Shown here: positions 1-7,802 of the stretch, one piece after another
Position numbering within the stretch: the first letter of the stretch is position 1
How the letters are laid out: every line of letters starts with the position of its first letter
Assembly: GCA_900321945.1 (NCBI GenBank)
Contig: ONXY01000316.1
Location: 1-7,802, forward strand
From: an uncultured Eubacteriales bacterium
GTDB taxonomy: Bacteria; Bacillota_A; Clostridia; Christensenellales; Aristaeellaceae
Direction of reading: 5' to 3'
Length of the DNA stretch: 7,802 nt
The notes under the pieces: model-generated
Seen by the model: the letters and a program-made list of their open reading frames with translations, nothing else
Told to the model about the DNA's origin: nothing
The model's database searches: none
Position numbers and translations under genes: made by a program

Positions 1-11
1 CGCTTTCCGGA

Positions 12-27
12 CCGGAGTCTGTTCCGG
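12..27 (-). other. Small inverted repeat after the CotH gene
   Basis: A CCGGA/TCCGG inverted repeat with a 6-base loop lies just past the stop codon of the CotH gene. It could be part of a transcript-end hairpin, but no T-run follows before the window edge, so a terminator cannot be claimed. Confidence 0.25.
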
Positions 28-30
28 ACG

Positions 31-1728
31 TCATTTTCCTTCCGTCAGCCATCCGGCCGTCAGCGCGTCCGTCCGCTTCCCGATCCAGTCCAGGAGGAAT
101 CTCCCCGCGTCCTCAAACGTGTTGCCGCTTTCGTCCGTCCTGTCCGGAATGGCGCGGGCAACCCAGCGGGTGAAATTCATGGCCGCGGATTCCGCGATAT
201 CCGCCTGATACCGGGCGACGGATTTCATCGCGCTTCCCGCCGGCGCTTCCCGCCGGCCCAGCAGGATCTCCGCCGCCGGAAGGATTTCCTCCTCGTACAC
301 CTGACGCGTCAGCTTCCGGAAGTCCTCGTGGGTCAGCAGCCAGTGGTACAGATAGGCCGTATTGCTGGATTTCGTATAGACGTAGTCGATCTTCAGCGGA
401 TTCCTCATTCCGTCGTCCTTGTTGCCGTAGCTCAGGTCGTAGTCCCATCCGGGCCCGGCGTACAGCAGCGGGTCCGCGCTGTCCGCGTCCTTGTACATGA
501 ACTGGCTGGCGGCCCGGACGTCGTAGTTCGCGCAGAATTCCTCCACCGCCACCTTCCGCGCGAAGGAACGCATGTCGATATACTCAGCGTAATATGTGCC
601 TCTTTTCTTGTTCATGCCGTCGGGGGCCATCGCCGCGTTGTGGAAATCGTTCACCAGTCCCGAGATGTACTGGACCGCCGCTTTCCCCGCGTGGGTGGGC
701 TCCTTGATCACGACGCACATCTGCCCGTCGGTCACGAAGCCCGCGCAGTCCAGGTTCTGGGAGAACTGCAGCGCCTTCTCGATCTCCAGAAGGTATCCTC
801 CGGTCACGTCCTCCGGCTCCTCCTTCACGTTGAACCACTTGAGGATGTGAACCGCTTTTCCTGTTCCCTTTTTGAATTTTGCCTTGTCGTAGGCCTCTTT
901 GCCGTTGACCAGCTCGTACTCTTCCTCCAGATCCCGGATCTCCAGCCGGCTCTTCTTCAGCTGAATCTTCTCCGTCAGCAGATAGGCTCCGTAGTATCTT
1001 CCATTAATATAGAGATCCGCCGGCCGGCAGTCCGGCGTGGAGGTCAGGCCGATCTCCCGGCAGAGATCGAAGGTGATCTGGTTGCGGATCAGGGAAATGT
1101 CGAACCAGTTGGCCAGCAGAATCCACCGTTTGTTTCTCCCCATGCCCCCCAGATCGGCCTTCTTTTCCAGTTTGAAGGCGTAAGCCTTCTTCCCCGCGAA
1201 AAAGGTGGAGTTCCCGTGCACCTTGAAGCTGGTCAGGGACTGGGCGGTTTCCAGACTTCCGTCTCCGGAAAGCATGATCACGGAGGCGGGGGATTTGATG
1301 TCCCGCTTCTGGTTCACCGTCACCCGGTTCAGGTCTTCCTTCGTCACGGTGAAAAAAAGGCTGGGAATCGCGGAACCCTGCATGACCTTCACGTTTCCCA
1401 GGGCCCTGCCGTTCGTGAAGGAGGCTGCCACCGTCTGTCCGACAAAGCGGGATACCGGCAGCGCCGATCCGTTTTCATAGGTTTCGCCCGCCCAGATCAG
1501 ATCCGTGTTCTGGTCGATCCGGATCTCCGGATCACTGTCTCCGACGGCTCCGGGCACGTACAGCACGTAGTTCCGCTTGCTGTCTTCCCACAGCCGGACG
1601 CTGATTTCCTGCCCGCCGGTCTTCCAGCTGAGCTGCAGCTCCGGATAGGCGGCCAGAGCGGATCCGGCCAGAAGGATCAGCAGCCCCGCGGCGCAGATCA
1701 GGACGGCCAGGCGTTCCTTTTTGATCAT
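31..1728 (-). CDS. Exported CotH-family protein kinase-like protein
   Basis: This 565-residue protein begins with a signal peptide (basic MIKK, hydrophobic core at about 7-22, likely cleavage after ALA near residue 26). Residues about 27-115 look like a beta-rich N-terminal domain. The CotH kinase-like domain follows: HGNST (171-175) with KKAY (180-183), an N-R-N-x-I-T-type stretch at 205-220, the G-x-YYGAYLLTEKI region (243-255), and GPGWDYDLSYGN (425-436), whose Asp429 and Asp431 fit the metal-binding motif of the family. CotH proteins of Bacillus phosphorylate spore-coat proteins. In Clostridia many relatives are secreted and their substrates are unknown. There is no lipobox, LPxTG or S-layer domain, so the protein is probably secreted or held by partners. 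An AAGGA ribosome binding site lies 9 bases before the ATG. It is the last gene of the five-gene run, 56 bases after the Lgt-like gene. The family call is firm; spore-coat function is not implied. Confidence 0.88.
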   Translation of the reverse strand: MIKKERLAVLICAAGLLILLAGSALAAYPELQLSWKTGGQEISVRLWEDSKRNYVLYVPGAVGDSDPEIRIDQNTDLIWAGETYENGSALPVSRFVGQTVAASFTNGRALGNVKVMQGSAIPSLFFTVTKEDLNRVTVNQKRDIKSPASVIMLSGDGSLETAQSLTSFKVHGNSTFFAGKKAYAFKLEKKADLGGMGRNKRWILLANWFDISLIRNQITFDLCREIGLTSTPDCRPADLYINGRYYGAYLLTEKIQLKKSRLEIRDLEEEYELVNGKEAYDKAKFKKGTGKAVHILKWFNVKEEPEDVTGGYLLEIEKALQFSQNLDCAGFVTDGQMCVVIKEPTHAGKAAVQYISGLVNDFHNAAMAPDGMNKKRGTYYAEYIDMRSFARKVAVEEFCANYDVRAASQFMYKDADSADPLLYAGPGWDYDLSYGNKDDGMRNPLKIDYVYTKSSNTAYLYHWLLTHEDFRKLTRQVYEEEILPAAEILLGRREAPAGSAMKSVARYQADIAESAAMNFTRWVARAIPDRTDESGNTFEDAGRFLLDWIGKRTDALTAGWLTEGK

Positions 1729-1749
1729 CGTCGTTTTTCCTTTCGCCGC

Positions 1750-1770
1750 CCGGCGGACAGGCGCCGCCGG
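1750..1770 (-). other. Intercistronic stem-loop before the CotH gene
   Basis: A perfect 7-base-pair GC stem (CCGGCGG / CCGCCGG) with a 7-base loop fills most of the 56-base gap between the Lgt-like gene and the CotH gene. On the transcribed strand it is followed by GCGGCGAAAGGA and not by a T-run, so it is not a standard intrinsic terminator. It ends about 20 bases before the CotH start, just upstream of its ribosome binding site. It could stabilise the upstream message end, reduce readthrough or tune CotH translation. This is the only sizeable gap inside the operon. Confidence 0.5.
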
Positions 1771-1784
1771 AGCGTTTCAGCGGA

Positions 1785-2705
1785 TCAGTTTTCTTCCGTG
1801 CCGCCGGTCTTCCGGTCCAGCCGGCGGACGGCGTATACTGCCAGAGCGGTCATCCCCGCCGCGGCTGCCCCGAACAGAGCCCAGCTGACAGAAGCGGGAG
1901 CCTCGATCAGCTTGCCGTCCAGCATGAATTCCGACAGCGCGATAATCCCCGCGGCCGCGAGGTATCCCGCGGCGGGAGCGTAAGCCGCCGCCCCGGAGCC
2001 GCCGGCCGCCCTGCGGTATCTTTCGCAGAGCCAGATCAGCGCCCCGAGCCCGGCCAGCGCGAACAGCGCCTGCTCCAGCCGCATCATCATGAATTTCAGG
2101 TATTCCCCGCTGCGGAACTGCTCCGCCAGAATCTGGGGATTCATCAGAAAATGAACCGCCGCGCAGAAGGTCCCTCCGGCCGCCCGCGGCCGTCTCCGGC
2201 TCAGAACCGCCGTCGCCGCGGCCGCCAGCAGGCAGATTCCCGTCTCGATGATCCAGGCTGCCAGCACGGGCTCCTCCCATTCGTTGATCATGGTCAGGAT
2301 GCCCTCGTTCTCCAGGATCGGCCCCACGCCCGTTTCCCCGAGCCAGCGCTGGCTCAGCCGGGCCGCGGCCATGCACAGGCACGCCGCCGCCGCGGTTTCG
2401 TCCAGCGCGGGGAGGATCTTCGCTCCCGCGGCCCGGGCCGCCAGCGCGGTTCCGGCCGCCAGGCCCAGCAGCCCGGTTGTGTAGCACCAGCGGAACGAGG
2501 CGTATTCGGTGTCCCACCCCAGCAGTTCAAATCCGCCCCGTGCGGAAAGCAGTCCCAGCAGTCCGGGAAGCAGCAGCACGGCCGCGGTCTTCGGGGACAG
2601 CTTTCCCCGCTTTCCGAGGCTCCGCGCCAGCGCAGCCCCGTGCAGAACGATACCGGCCAGCGCGCAGATCCACGCGGCGGCCGGATTGTTTTCCATGGGA
2701 ATCAT
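1785..2705 (-). CDS. Lgt-like polytopic membrane protein, probable pseudoenzyme
   Basis: This 306-residue protein has about seven to nine hydrophobic segments and acts in the cytoplasmic membrane. The start is set at the ATG at 2705: it overlaps the previous stop as ATGA and has CGGAGGAG seven bases upstream. A longer frame from a GTG at 2726 would place that site inside the gene. The layout follows prolipoprotein diacylglyceryl transferase (Lgt): a first helix, a K-R-x-K loop, a SARGGFELLG segment like Lgt's G-A-R-L, then R-x7-E at Arg116-Glu124 matching Lgt Arg143/Glu151, and GG-T-F followed later by A-E-x-F-R (194-198) matching Lgt's V-E-F-F-R. However, the Lgt Arg239 position is Gln191, the Tyr235 position is Leu187, the Asn146 position is Gln119, and no histidine lies in the region that should hold Lgt's His103. 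Two additional hydrophobic segments (about 242-261 and 271-293) extend beyond the Lgt core. I infer a repurposed or inactive Lgt relative. The alignment was made by eye. Confidence 0.6.
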   Translation of the reverse strand: MIPMENNPAAAWICALAGIVLHGAALARSLGKRGKLSPKTAAVLLLPGLLGLLSARGGFELLGWDTEYASFRWCYTTGLLGLAAGTALAARAAGAKILPALDETAAAACLCMAAARLSQRWLGETGVGPILENEGILTMINEWEEPVLAAWIIETGICLLAAAATAVLSRRRPRAAGGTFCAAVHFLMNPQILAEQFRSGEYLKFMMMRLEQALFALAGLGALIWLCERYRRAAGGSGAAAYAPAAGYLAAAGIIALSEFMLDGKLIEAPASVSWALFGAAAAGMTALAVYAVRRLDRKTGGTEEN

Positions 2706-3601
2706 TTGCTCGCTCCTCCGGGCCACGCGGAAGCGAAATAGATGATGTCGCTCAGCTCCCGGGTCGTCGGGTTGTAGTTGATCATGTTCTTTCCGGTCAT
2801 CAGCATGGCGCTGTTTCCGCCGTCCAGGTTGTAGGCCGTCTGAACCCCCAGAGTTCCCAGCAGATCCGCGAAGGTCTGCAGGGTCATGCTGCCCTTGTAG
2901 CTGCAGACGACGGCGTACTTCAGCTTCCCTGTCTGACAGAGAGCCAGCCGGGCCATCTTCTTGTCCGTGACGATCTTGTCGTTGGGCTCGATTTCGCAGA
3001 CCTTCCCGTCCTCCACCAGCACAGGTCCGAAGCAGAAGGCGTTGTAAATCTGTTTCCCTTCATAATATACAGGCCCGCCCTCCGTCTCCGGCATGGGCAC
3101 GTCTTCCTCGGACGCTTTGCGGATGACGTGGAAGTCGCCCTCCTCGTCCACGAGCAGCACGTCCGTTTCCCCGGTGATCGAGCTTTTGTACAGCGTTCCC
3201 TGGCGCAGCACGTAGAGCCCCTTCCACTGCGCGTCCCGGAACCAGTAATCCCCGTTGAAGGCCAGCACCGCGTTCGACCTGCGGGACAGCTTGGTGCCCT
3301 CCGCCGTGGACGACCGCGTGAAGGAATAGGCGGGCATGGTCCGCAGCTGGGAGGGGTGCTGAATCTCCACTTCCGCGACCCAGTATTTCGTATCCCCGTA
3401 ATTTTCCTCCCGGACGTCCATCCTGATGGTCGGATCCAGATAGTGATACTTTGTGTTGTAATTTGCTTTGTCCAGCTTCATTCCCGGGGTCAGGTCCAGC
3501 GGCAGCGGGAGCGCGTCCCCGCCGGGCAGGACGGTTTCCCCCGAAGCCGCGGACAGCGCCAGGAGCGCCGCCGTGAGAATCAGCAGGCAGAGCCTTTTCA
3601 T
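2702..3601 (-). CDS. Exported NAGPA-type phosphodiester glycosidase
   Basis: This 299-residue protein has a signal peptide (MKR, hydrophobic core 4-18, cleavage near SAASG at 17-21). The rest matches the phosphodiester glycosidase family (NAGPA domain, named for the enzyme that uncovers mannose-6-phosphate by hydrolysing GlcNAc-phosphodiesters). Visible family marks in order are AFNGDYW (114-120, the usual N-G-x-[FY] box), FGPVLVEDGK (191-200), the M-A-R-L-A box with Arg218, and NLDGGNSAML (258-267), the near-invariant N-L-D-G-G-x-S box. The family's usual G after DGG is Asn263 here. Bacterial members are thought to act on phosphate-linked sugars of envelope polymers or exopolysaccharides; the substrate of this one is unknown. 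A GGGAGGG site lies five bases before the ATG. The gene starts 13 bases after the LRR gene and overlaps the Lgt-like gene by four bases. It has no lipobox, so it is likely released or wall-associated. Confidence 0.87.
   Translation of the reverse strand: MKRLCLLILTAALLALSAASGETVLPGGDALPLPLDLTPGMKLDKANYNTKYHYLDPTIRMDVREENYGDTKYWVAEVEIQHPSQLRTMPAYSFTRSSTAEGTKLSRRSNAVLAFNGDYWFRDAQWKGLYVLRQGTLYKSSITGETDVLLVDEEGDFHVIRKASEEDVPMPETEGGPVYYEGKQIYNAFCFGPVLVEDGKVCEIEPNDKIVTDKKMARLALCQTGKLKYAVVCSYKGSMTLQTFADLLGTLGVQTAYNLDGGNSAMLMTGKNMINYNPTTRELSDIIYFASAWPGGASK
2713..2720 (-). promoter_or_regulatory. Ribosome binding site that fixes the Lgt-like start at 2705
   Basis: CGGAGGAG on the minus strand lies seven bases before the ATG at 2705. 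It sits within the end of the upstream glycosidase gene, whose TGA overlaps the ATG (ATGA, 2702-2705). This pattern indicates coupled translation and argues against the GTG at 2726. Confidence 0.85.
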
Positions 3602-3614
3602 AGTTTCCCTCCCG

Positions 3615-4472
3615 TCAGTTGCTGAAGGGCACGTATTCCCCCGTCCGGAAGAACTCGTGCAGTTCCTTGAAATGCTGGTGTTTCCGCCATCCCCCGCTCG
3701 TCGGGTCGTAAACCATGACGAATCTGCAGCCCCGGTGCTTCGCCCGCATGGTCTTTTTCTGTTCCGGCGGCACCTTGTTCATGTTTCCCCACCAGACCCG
3801 CTCCAGATTCGGCAGATCGTACAGCGGGGAGATGTCCGTAACCTCCCCGTCCCTTGTCAGGTTCAGGTCCCGGAGTTCCGTCAGCCCGGCCAGCGGCGAA
3901 AGATCCGTCACGGGCGTATGGAAGCATTCCAGGTAGACCAGCTTCCTGCAGCTCGCGACGGGGCCGATGTCCGTCAGACCGTAGTTCGGGCTGATGATCA
4001 GCACCTCCAGCTCCGTCAGCCAGTTCAGGAAGCTGACGTCCGTCAGATAATTGTGCCCCAGATCCAGCGCCTTCAGCCGTGTGCACATCCGGATGGGATA
4101 CAGCTCCTCCGAGGTGTGCCGCTCGTCCCCTTCCATCTTCCCGGACAGGTGCAGCGTGGAGAACGCGGTCCGGTCCGTGCGGATGACGTGCGGCCCGATC
4201 CGCAGCGTGAATCCGAGGAAGATCTCCGGATAGTACCGGTCGAACAGCTTTTCCATATCCGCCGTGGCCATGGGAGAGTCGTACATGCGCACCTCCCGCA
4301 CCCCGGGCGTCCCGTCGATCAGTTCCGCTACGGCCTCCGGATCCGTCATCCGCATCCCCGCGGCGTCCAGGTCCAGAATTTCCGTTTCCGGAGTGGCCGC
4401 GTCTCCCGCCGCGGAAACCGCCTGCGGCAGCGCCAGCAGCAGCGCCAGCAGCAGAACCGTCGCGCGTCTCAT
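3615..4472 (-). CDS. Exported leucine-rich repeat protein
   Basis: This 285-residue protein has a signal peptide (MRR, Leu/Ala core 5-15, cleavage near VSA-AG at 19-23). Residues 30-130 form a non-repeat cap (EILDLDAAGM, then a Tyr-Pro-Glu-Ile-Phe-Leu-Gly-Phe-Thr-Leu stretch near 81-90). Four internalin-like repeats of 22-23 residues follow: 133-154 (LKALDLGHNYLTD), 155-177 (LEVLIISPNYGLTD), 178-199 (LVYLECFHTPVTD) and 200-222 (LRDLNLTRDGEVTD), with a partial fifth from 223. The tail carries a GGWRKHQHF segment (260-268). Such LRR proteins usually bind proteins or glycans; no catalytic residues are seen. The start overlaps the previous stop as ATGA, and GGAGG lies seven bases upstream (4480-4484), within the previous gene. 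There is no wall anchor. The LRR call is firm; the ligand is unknown. Confidence 0.88.
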   Translation of the reverse strand: MRRATVLLLALLLALPQAVSAAGDAATPETEILDLDAAGMRMTDPEAVAELIDGTPGVREVRMYDSPMATADMEKLFDRYYPEIFLGFTLRIGPHVIRTDRTAFSTLHLSGKMEGDERHTSEELYPIRMCTRLKALDLGHNYLTDVSFLNWLTELEVLIISPNYGLTDIGPVASCRKLVYLECFHTPVTDLSPLAGLTELRDLNLTRDGEVTDISPLYDLPNLERVWWGNMNKVPPEQKKTMRAKHRGCRFVMVYDPTSGGWRKHQHFKELHEFFRTGEYVPFSN

Positions 4473-6010
4473 TCAATAACCTCCATCACCCAGGGCTGAT
4501 CCTCCGTACCTTTGCCGCCGGTCACCCGCAGCTTGTTCAGGTCCACGATGGCGGCCGGCCGGACGCCGATCCGTACGGAAGCCATGTTGCTCCAGCTCAG
4601 ATGCCCGTTCGCGCCCACAATACCGATCATATAATATCCCCACCGCCGCTTGATCGTCCAGTAGGGGGAGGATCCTCCGTAGCTCATCCCCTTGTAAACC
4701 GTCACCACGTCCAGCTTGTACTGGGCTGTTTCATTTTTCCAGTCCGGATACTGTACTTTGCTCTTCGCGTAAGGGGTTGCGTAGGCCTTCCGCCTTCCGC
4801 TTTCCGGAATCGCGCGTTCTCCCTCGTTCTCAATCGTGTTTCCGTGATGCGTTTTCGGAAAACCGAACTTTCCGTTCTTCATGTCCGCGTAGGTCATGAT
4901 ATAGAACAGGTCTTTCCCGTACGGGAACTTTTCCTTCTCCTCCGGCGACAGGGTTCCGCCTTCCGCCGTCTGGTATCCGGGCTCCTCGGGTACGTCGGTT
5001 TCCCCTTTTTTGGATTCCGTGATCCTGTGGGGTACGATCGCCCTGCTGAAGTCCTGGGTTTCGAAAATGACCTTCGCCATCTCCCCGTTCAGCCAGTAAT
5101 AGATATCCGTCTCCTCGTAAGGCGTATTGTATTTGCTCTTGTAGTTGCGTTTTTTGACCGCCGTATAGTAGTCCTCGACCGTGATCACCTGCATTGCGTC
5201 GATGACGTTTTCCGTAATCAGCTGCGCGATGTTCCCTTTCCGGTACAGCACGCGCCAGATCAGCGGTTTTCTTCCGCCGTTTTCAGTATAATAATAGGAA
5301 CCCAGCTGCATAAACTGATAATCCCTGTTTTCTTCGAACCCCCGGATCTGTTCGTTCTCAGCCGCGCTGCCTTTGACTGTTTCTCCCGCGGGGCCGGCCG
5401 CTCCGTTCGTCTTTTCTGTTTCGGCGGGTTTCTCTCCGTCCTGAGGGGTTTCCTCTTCAGCTTCGGATTCTTCAGGTTCTTCGGATTCTTCTGTCTCTCC
5501 GGGCTCTTCAGGCCCTTCAGTCTCTTCGGAATCTTCGTCTCCTTCGGGCGCTTCCGGTTCTTCGCCCTCGCCTTCTTCTCCGTCCCCCGGTTCGTCCGCC
5601 GGGCCGGGACCGTCCTCCTCGCCGGGAAGCTCCTTCCCCTCGATGAGCAGCAGCACCCGCTCCGTATCCGTGTCCGCGCCGGCCTTGCCAAGGTGACAGT
5701 ATACCGTCCACCCGTGCATCTCTTCCGGCACGTTCTTCAGCCTGATGTTCTGGCTGTTTGGGTTCACGACCCTGAGCCCCTGAAACCGGCCCGCCAGTTT
5801 CTTTCCGGTGAGATCTTCCGTCCCGTCGGGGCTGATAAAATGCCACGTGATGGCGGAAGCCCCCCTGGCCTTCACGGAGAAGGTGACCGTGCCGCCGGCT
5901 TTCACCGTCTGCGTTTCCGGCTGAGCCGTCACCGTGATGGCGGCCAGAGCCCCGCCCGTATATCCCCACAGCAGGCACAGCATGACCGTCACTGCCAGCA
6001 GTCGTTTCAT
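4469..6010 (-). CDS. Exported Ig-like / acidic linker / DUF6273-like protein
   Basis: This protein has 513 residues from the chosen ATG at 6010. That ATG has GGGGGAGG six bases upstream and opens a clean signal peptide (MKRLL, core to about 20, cleavage near ALAA at 21-24). An in-frame ATG at 6052 would lie at the predicted transcription start and add only a basic extension. Residues about 25-125 form an Ig-like domain (AGGTVTFSV at 38-46, Trp57, GWTVYC at 100-105) that lacks the first cysteine of the usual disulfide. Residues about 129-220 are a low-complexity linker very rich in Glu, with Pro, Gly and Asp. The remainder resembles DUF6273: LGSYYY (236-241), PLIWRVL (249-255), YYWLNGEM (304-311), DLFYIMTYADM (367-377), YWTIK (450-454) and IGVRPAAIVDL (481-491). 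DUF6273 has no known activity. As the first gene of the operon it probably supplies a surface or binding component. Confidence 0.78.
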   Translation of the reverse strand: MKRLLAVTVMLCLLWGYTGGALAAITVTAQPETQTVKAGGTVTFSVKARGASAITWHFISPDGTEDLTGKKLAGRFQGLRVVNPNSQNIRLKNVPEEMHGWTVYCHLGKAGADTDTERVLLLIEGKELPGEEDGPGPADEPGDGEEGEGEEPEAPEGDEDSEETEGPEEPGETEESEEPEESEAEEETPQDGEKPAETEKTNGAAGPAGETVKGSAAENEQIRGFEENRDYQFMQLGSYYYTENGGRKPLIWRVLYRKGNIAQLITENVIDAMQVITVEDYYTAVKKRNYKSKYNTPYEETDIYYWLNGEMAKVIFETQDFSRAIVPHRITESKKGETDVPEEPGYQTAEGGTLSPEEKEKFPYGKDLFYIMTYADMKNGKFGFPKTHHGNTIENEGERAIPESGRRKAYATPYAKSKVQYPDWKNETAQYKLDVVTVYKGMSYGGSSPYWTIKRRWGYYMIGIVGANGHLSWSNMASVRIGVRPAAIVDLNKLRVTGGKGTEDQPWVMEVIE

Positions 6011-6016
6011 TTTCTT

Positions 6017-6024
6017 CCTCCCCC
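6017..6024 (-). promoter_or_regulatory. Ribosome binding site that fixes the start at 6010
   Basis: GGGGGAGG on the minus strand ends six bases before the ATG at 6010. No comparable site precedes the in-frame ATG at 6052, so the shorter protein, with its normal signal peptide, is preferred. Confidence 0.85.
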
Positions 6025-6057
6025 GCCTCTTCCGGTCAGCCCGGAAAGACATTGCAT

Positions 6058-6091
6058 ACTATATCATAAACCGATGGGAAAAGCCATTGAA
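6058..6091 (-). promoter_or_regulatory. Probable sigma-A promoter of the five-gene operon
   Basis: This AT-rich patch in otherwise GC-rich DNA holds TATAGT preceded by TGA (an extended -10, 6058-6066), and overlapping it TATGAT (6063-6068) with a weak -35-like TTCAAT 17 bases upstream (6086-6091). Either element puts transcription start near 6050-6056. That gives a 5' leader of about 40 bases with the ribosome binding site for the ATG at 6010. It lies between the tgt stop (6136) and the first operon gene, so the operon can be expressed independently of tgt. No clear operator is seen. Confidence 0.6.
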
Positions 6092-6135
6092 AAAGAAGTC
6101 TTTTAAGCTCCCTGATGCCGCATTTGCCGGCCCTG

Positions 6136-7802
<1,667 letters not shown>

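Noticed and set aside
328..1983. Long plus-strand open frame of 551 codons across the CotH gene
   Set aside because: It is an antisense shadow produced by GC-rich codon use. It shows no domain, its product is rich in Arg, Val and Gln without pattern, and the minus-strand frame is a clear CotH protein.
2706..2726. GTG start at 2726 for the Lgt-like gene
   Set aside because: It would put the strong ribosome binding site inside the coding region and lose the ATGA coupling; the ATG at 2705 fits better.
6074..6087. ATGG/CCAT inverted repeat within the promoter spacer as a possible operator
   Set aside because: Only four pairs with a 6-base loop; expected by chance and not supported by a second copy.
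4601..6106. Plus-strand open frame of about 500 codons opposite the Ig/DUF6273 gene
   Set aside because: Its Phe/Arg-rich run is simply the complement of the acidic linker. No start signal or domain supports it.
6091..6135. Possible tgt terminator (GCCG/CGGC hairpin, T-rich stretch downstream)
   Set aside because: The stem has only four pairs and the T-rich stretch is too far from it, so an intrinsic terminator is not supported.

Overview
All genes in this window lie on the minus strand, so transcription runs from the right end (7802) to the left end (1). The DNA is visibly GC-rich. The Shine-Dalgarno sites are strong (GGAGG-type), and the gene families (DUF6273-type domain, CotH kinase, NAGPA-type phosphodiester glycosidase, internalin-like LRR) are typical of Bacillota. 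The best guess for the source is a high-GC gut or rumen Clostridia-type bacterium (Oscillospirales/Christensenellales-like), possibly a metagenomic contig. This is inferred from gene content and was not checked by any search.

Right part (7802 to 6136): two RNA-modification genes. First comes the 3' part of an RluA-family RNA pseudouridine synthase with an unusual acidic C-terminal tail, cut by the window edge. Then, after a spacer of about 97 bases that can fold into hairpins, comes a full-length queuine/preQ1 tRNA-guanine transglycosylase (tgt), which starts at TTG. Its catalytic and zinc residues are present, but two usually conserved motif positions differ.

Left part (6135 to 31): an AT-rich promoter patch (about 6058-6091) precedes five tightly packed genes that look like one operon. 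In order of transcription they are: (1) an exported protein with an Ig-like domain, a long Glu/Pro-rich linker and a DUF6273-like domain; (2) an exported LRR protein; (3) an exported NAGPA-type phosphodiester glycosidase; (4) a polytopic membrane protein that resembles Lgt (prolipoprotein diacylglyceryl transferase) but lacks several of its key residues and carries extra C-terminal membrane segments; (5) an exported CotH-type protein kinase-like protein. Genes 1/2 and 3/4 overlap by ATGA; the gaps are 13 bases (2/3) and 56 bases (4/5). Two starts are corrected from the longest open frame by their ribosome binding sites: 6010 for gene 1 and 2705 for gene 4.

Functionally, everything in the operon acts outside the cytoplasm or in the membrane. 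None of the four signal peptides has a lipobox cysteine, and no sortase or S-layer anchor is visible. The Lgt-like protein is therefore unlikely to serve simply as a lipid transferase for its neighbours. A CotH kinase, a phosphodiester glycosidase and a degenerate lipid-transferase fold beside two binding-type proteins make a coherent candidate for a cell-envelope modification or surface-assembly cassette. That role is inference; the window proves only the gene families and the operon layout.
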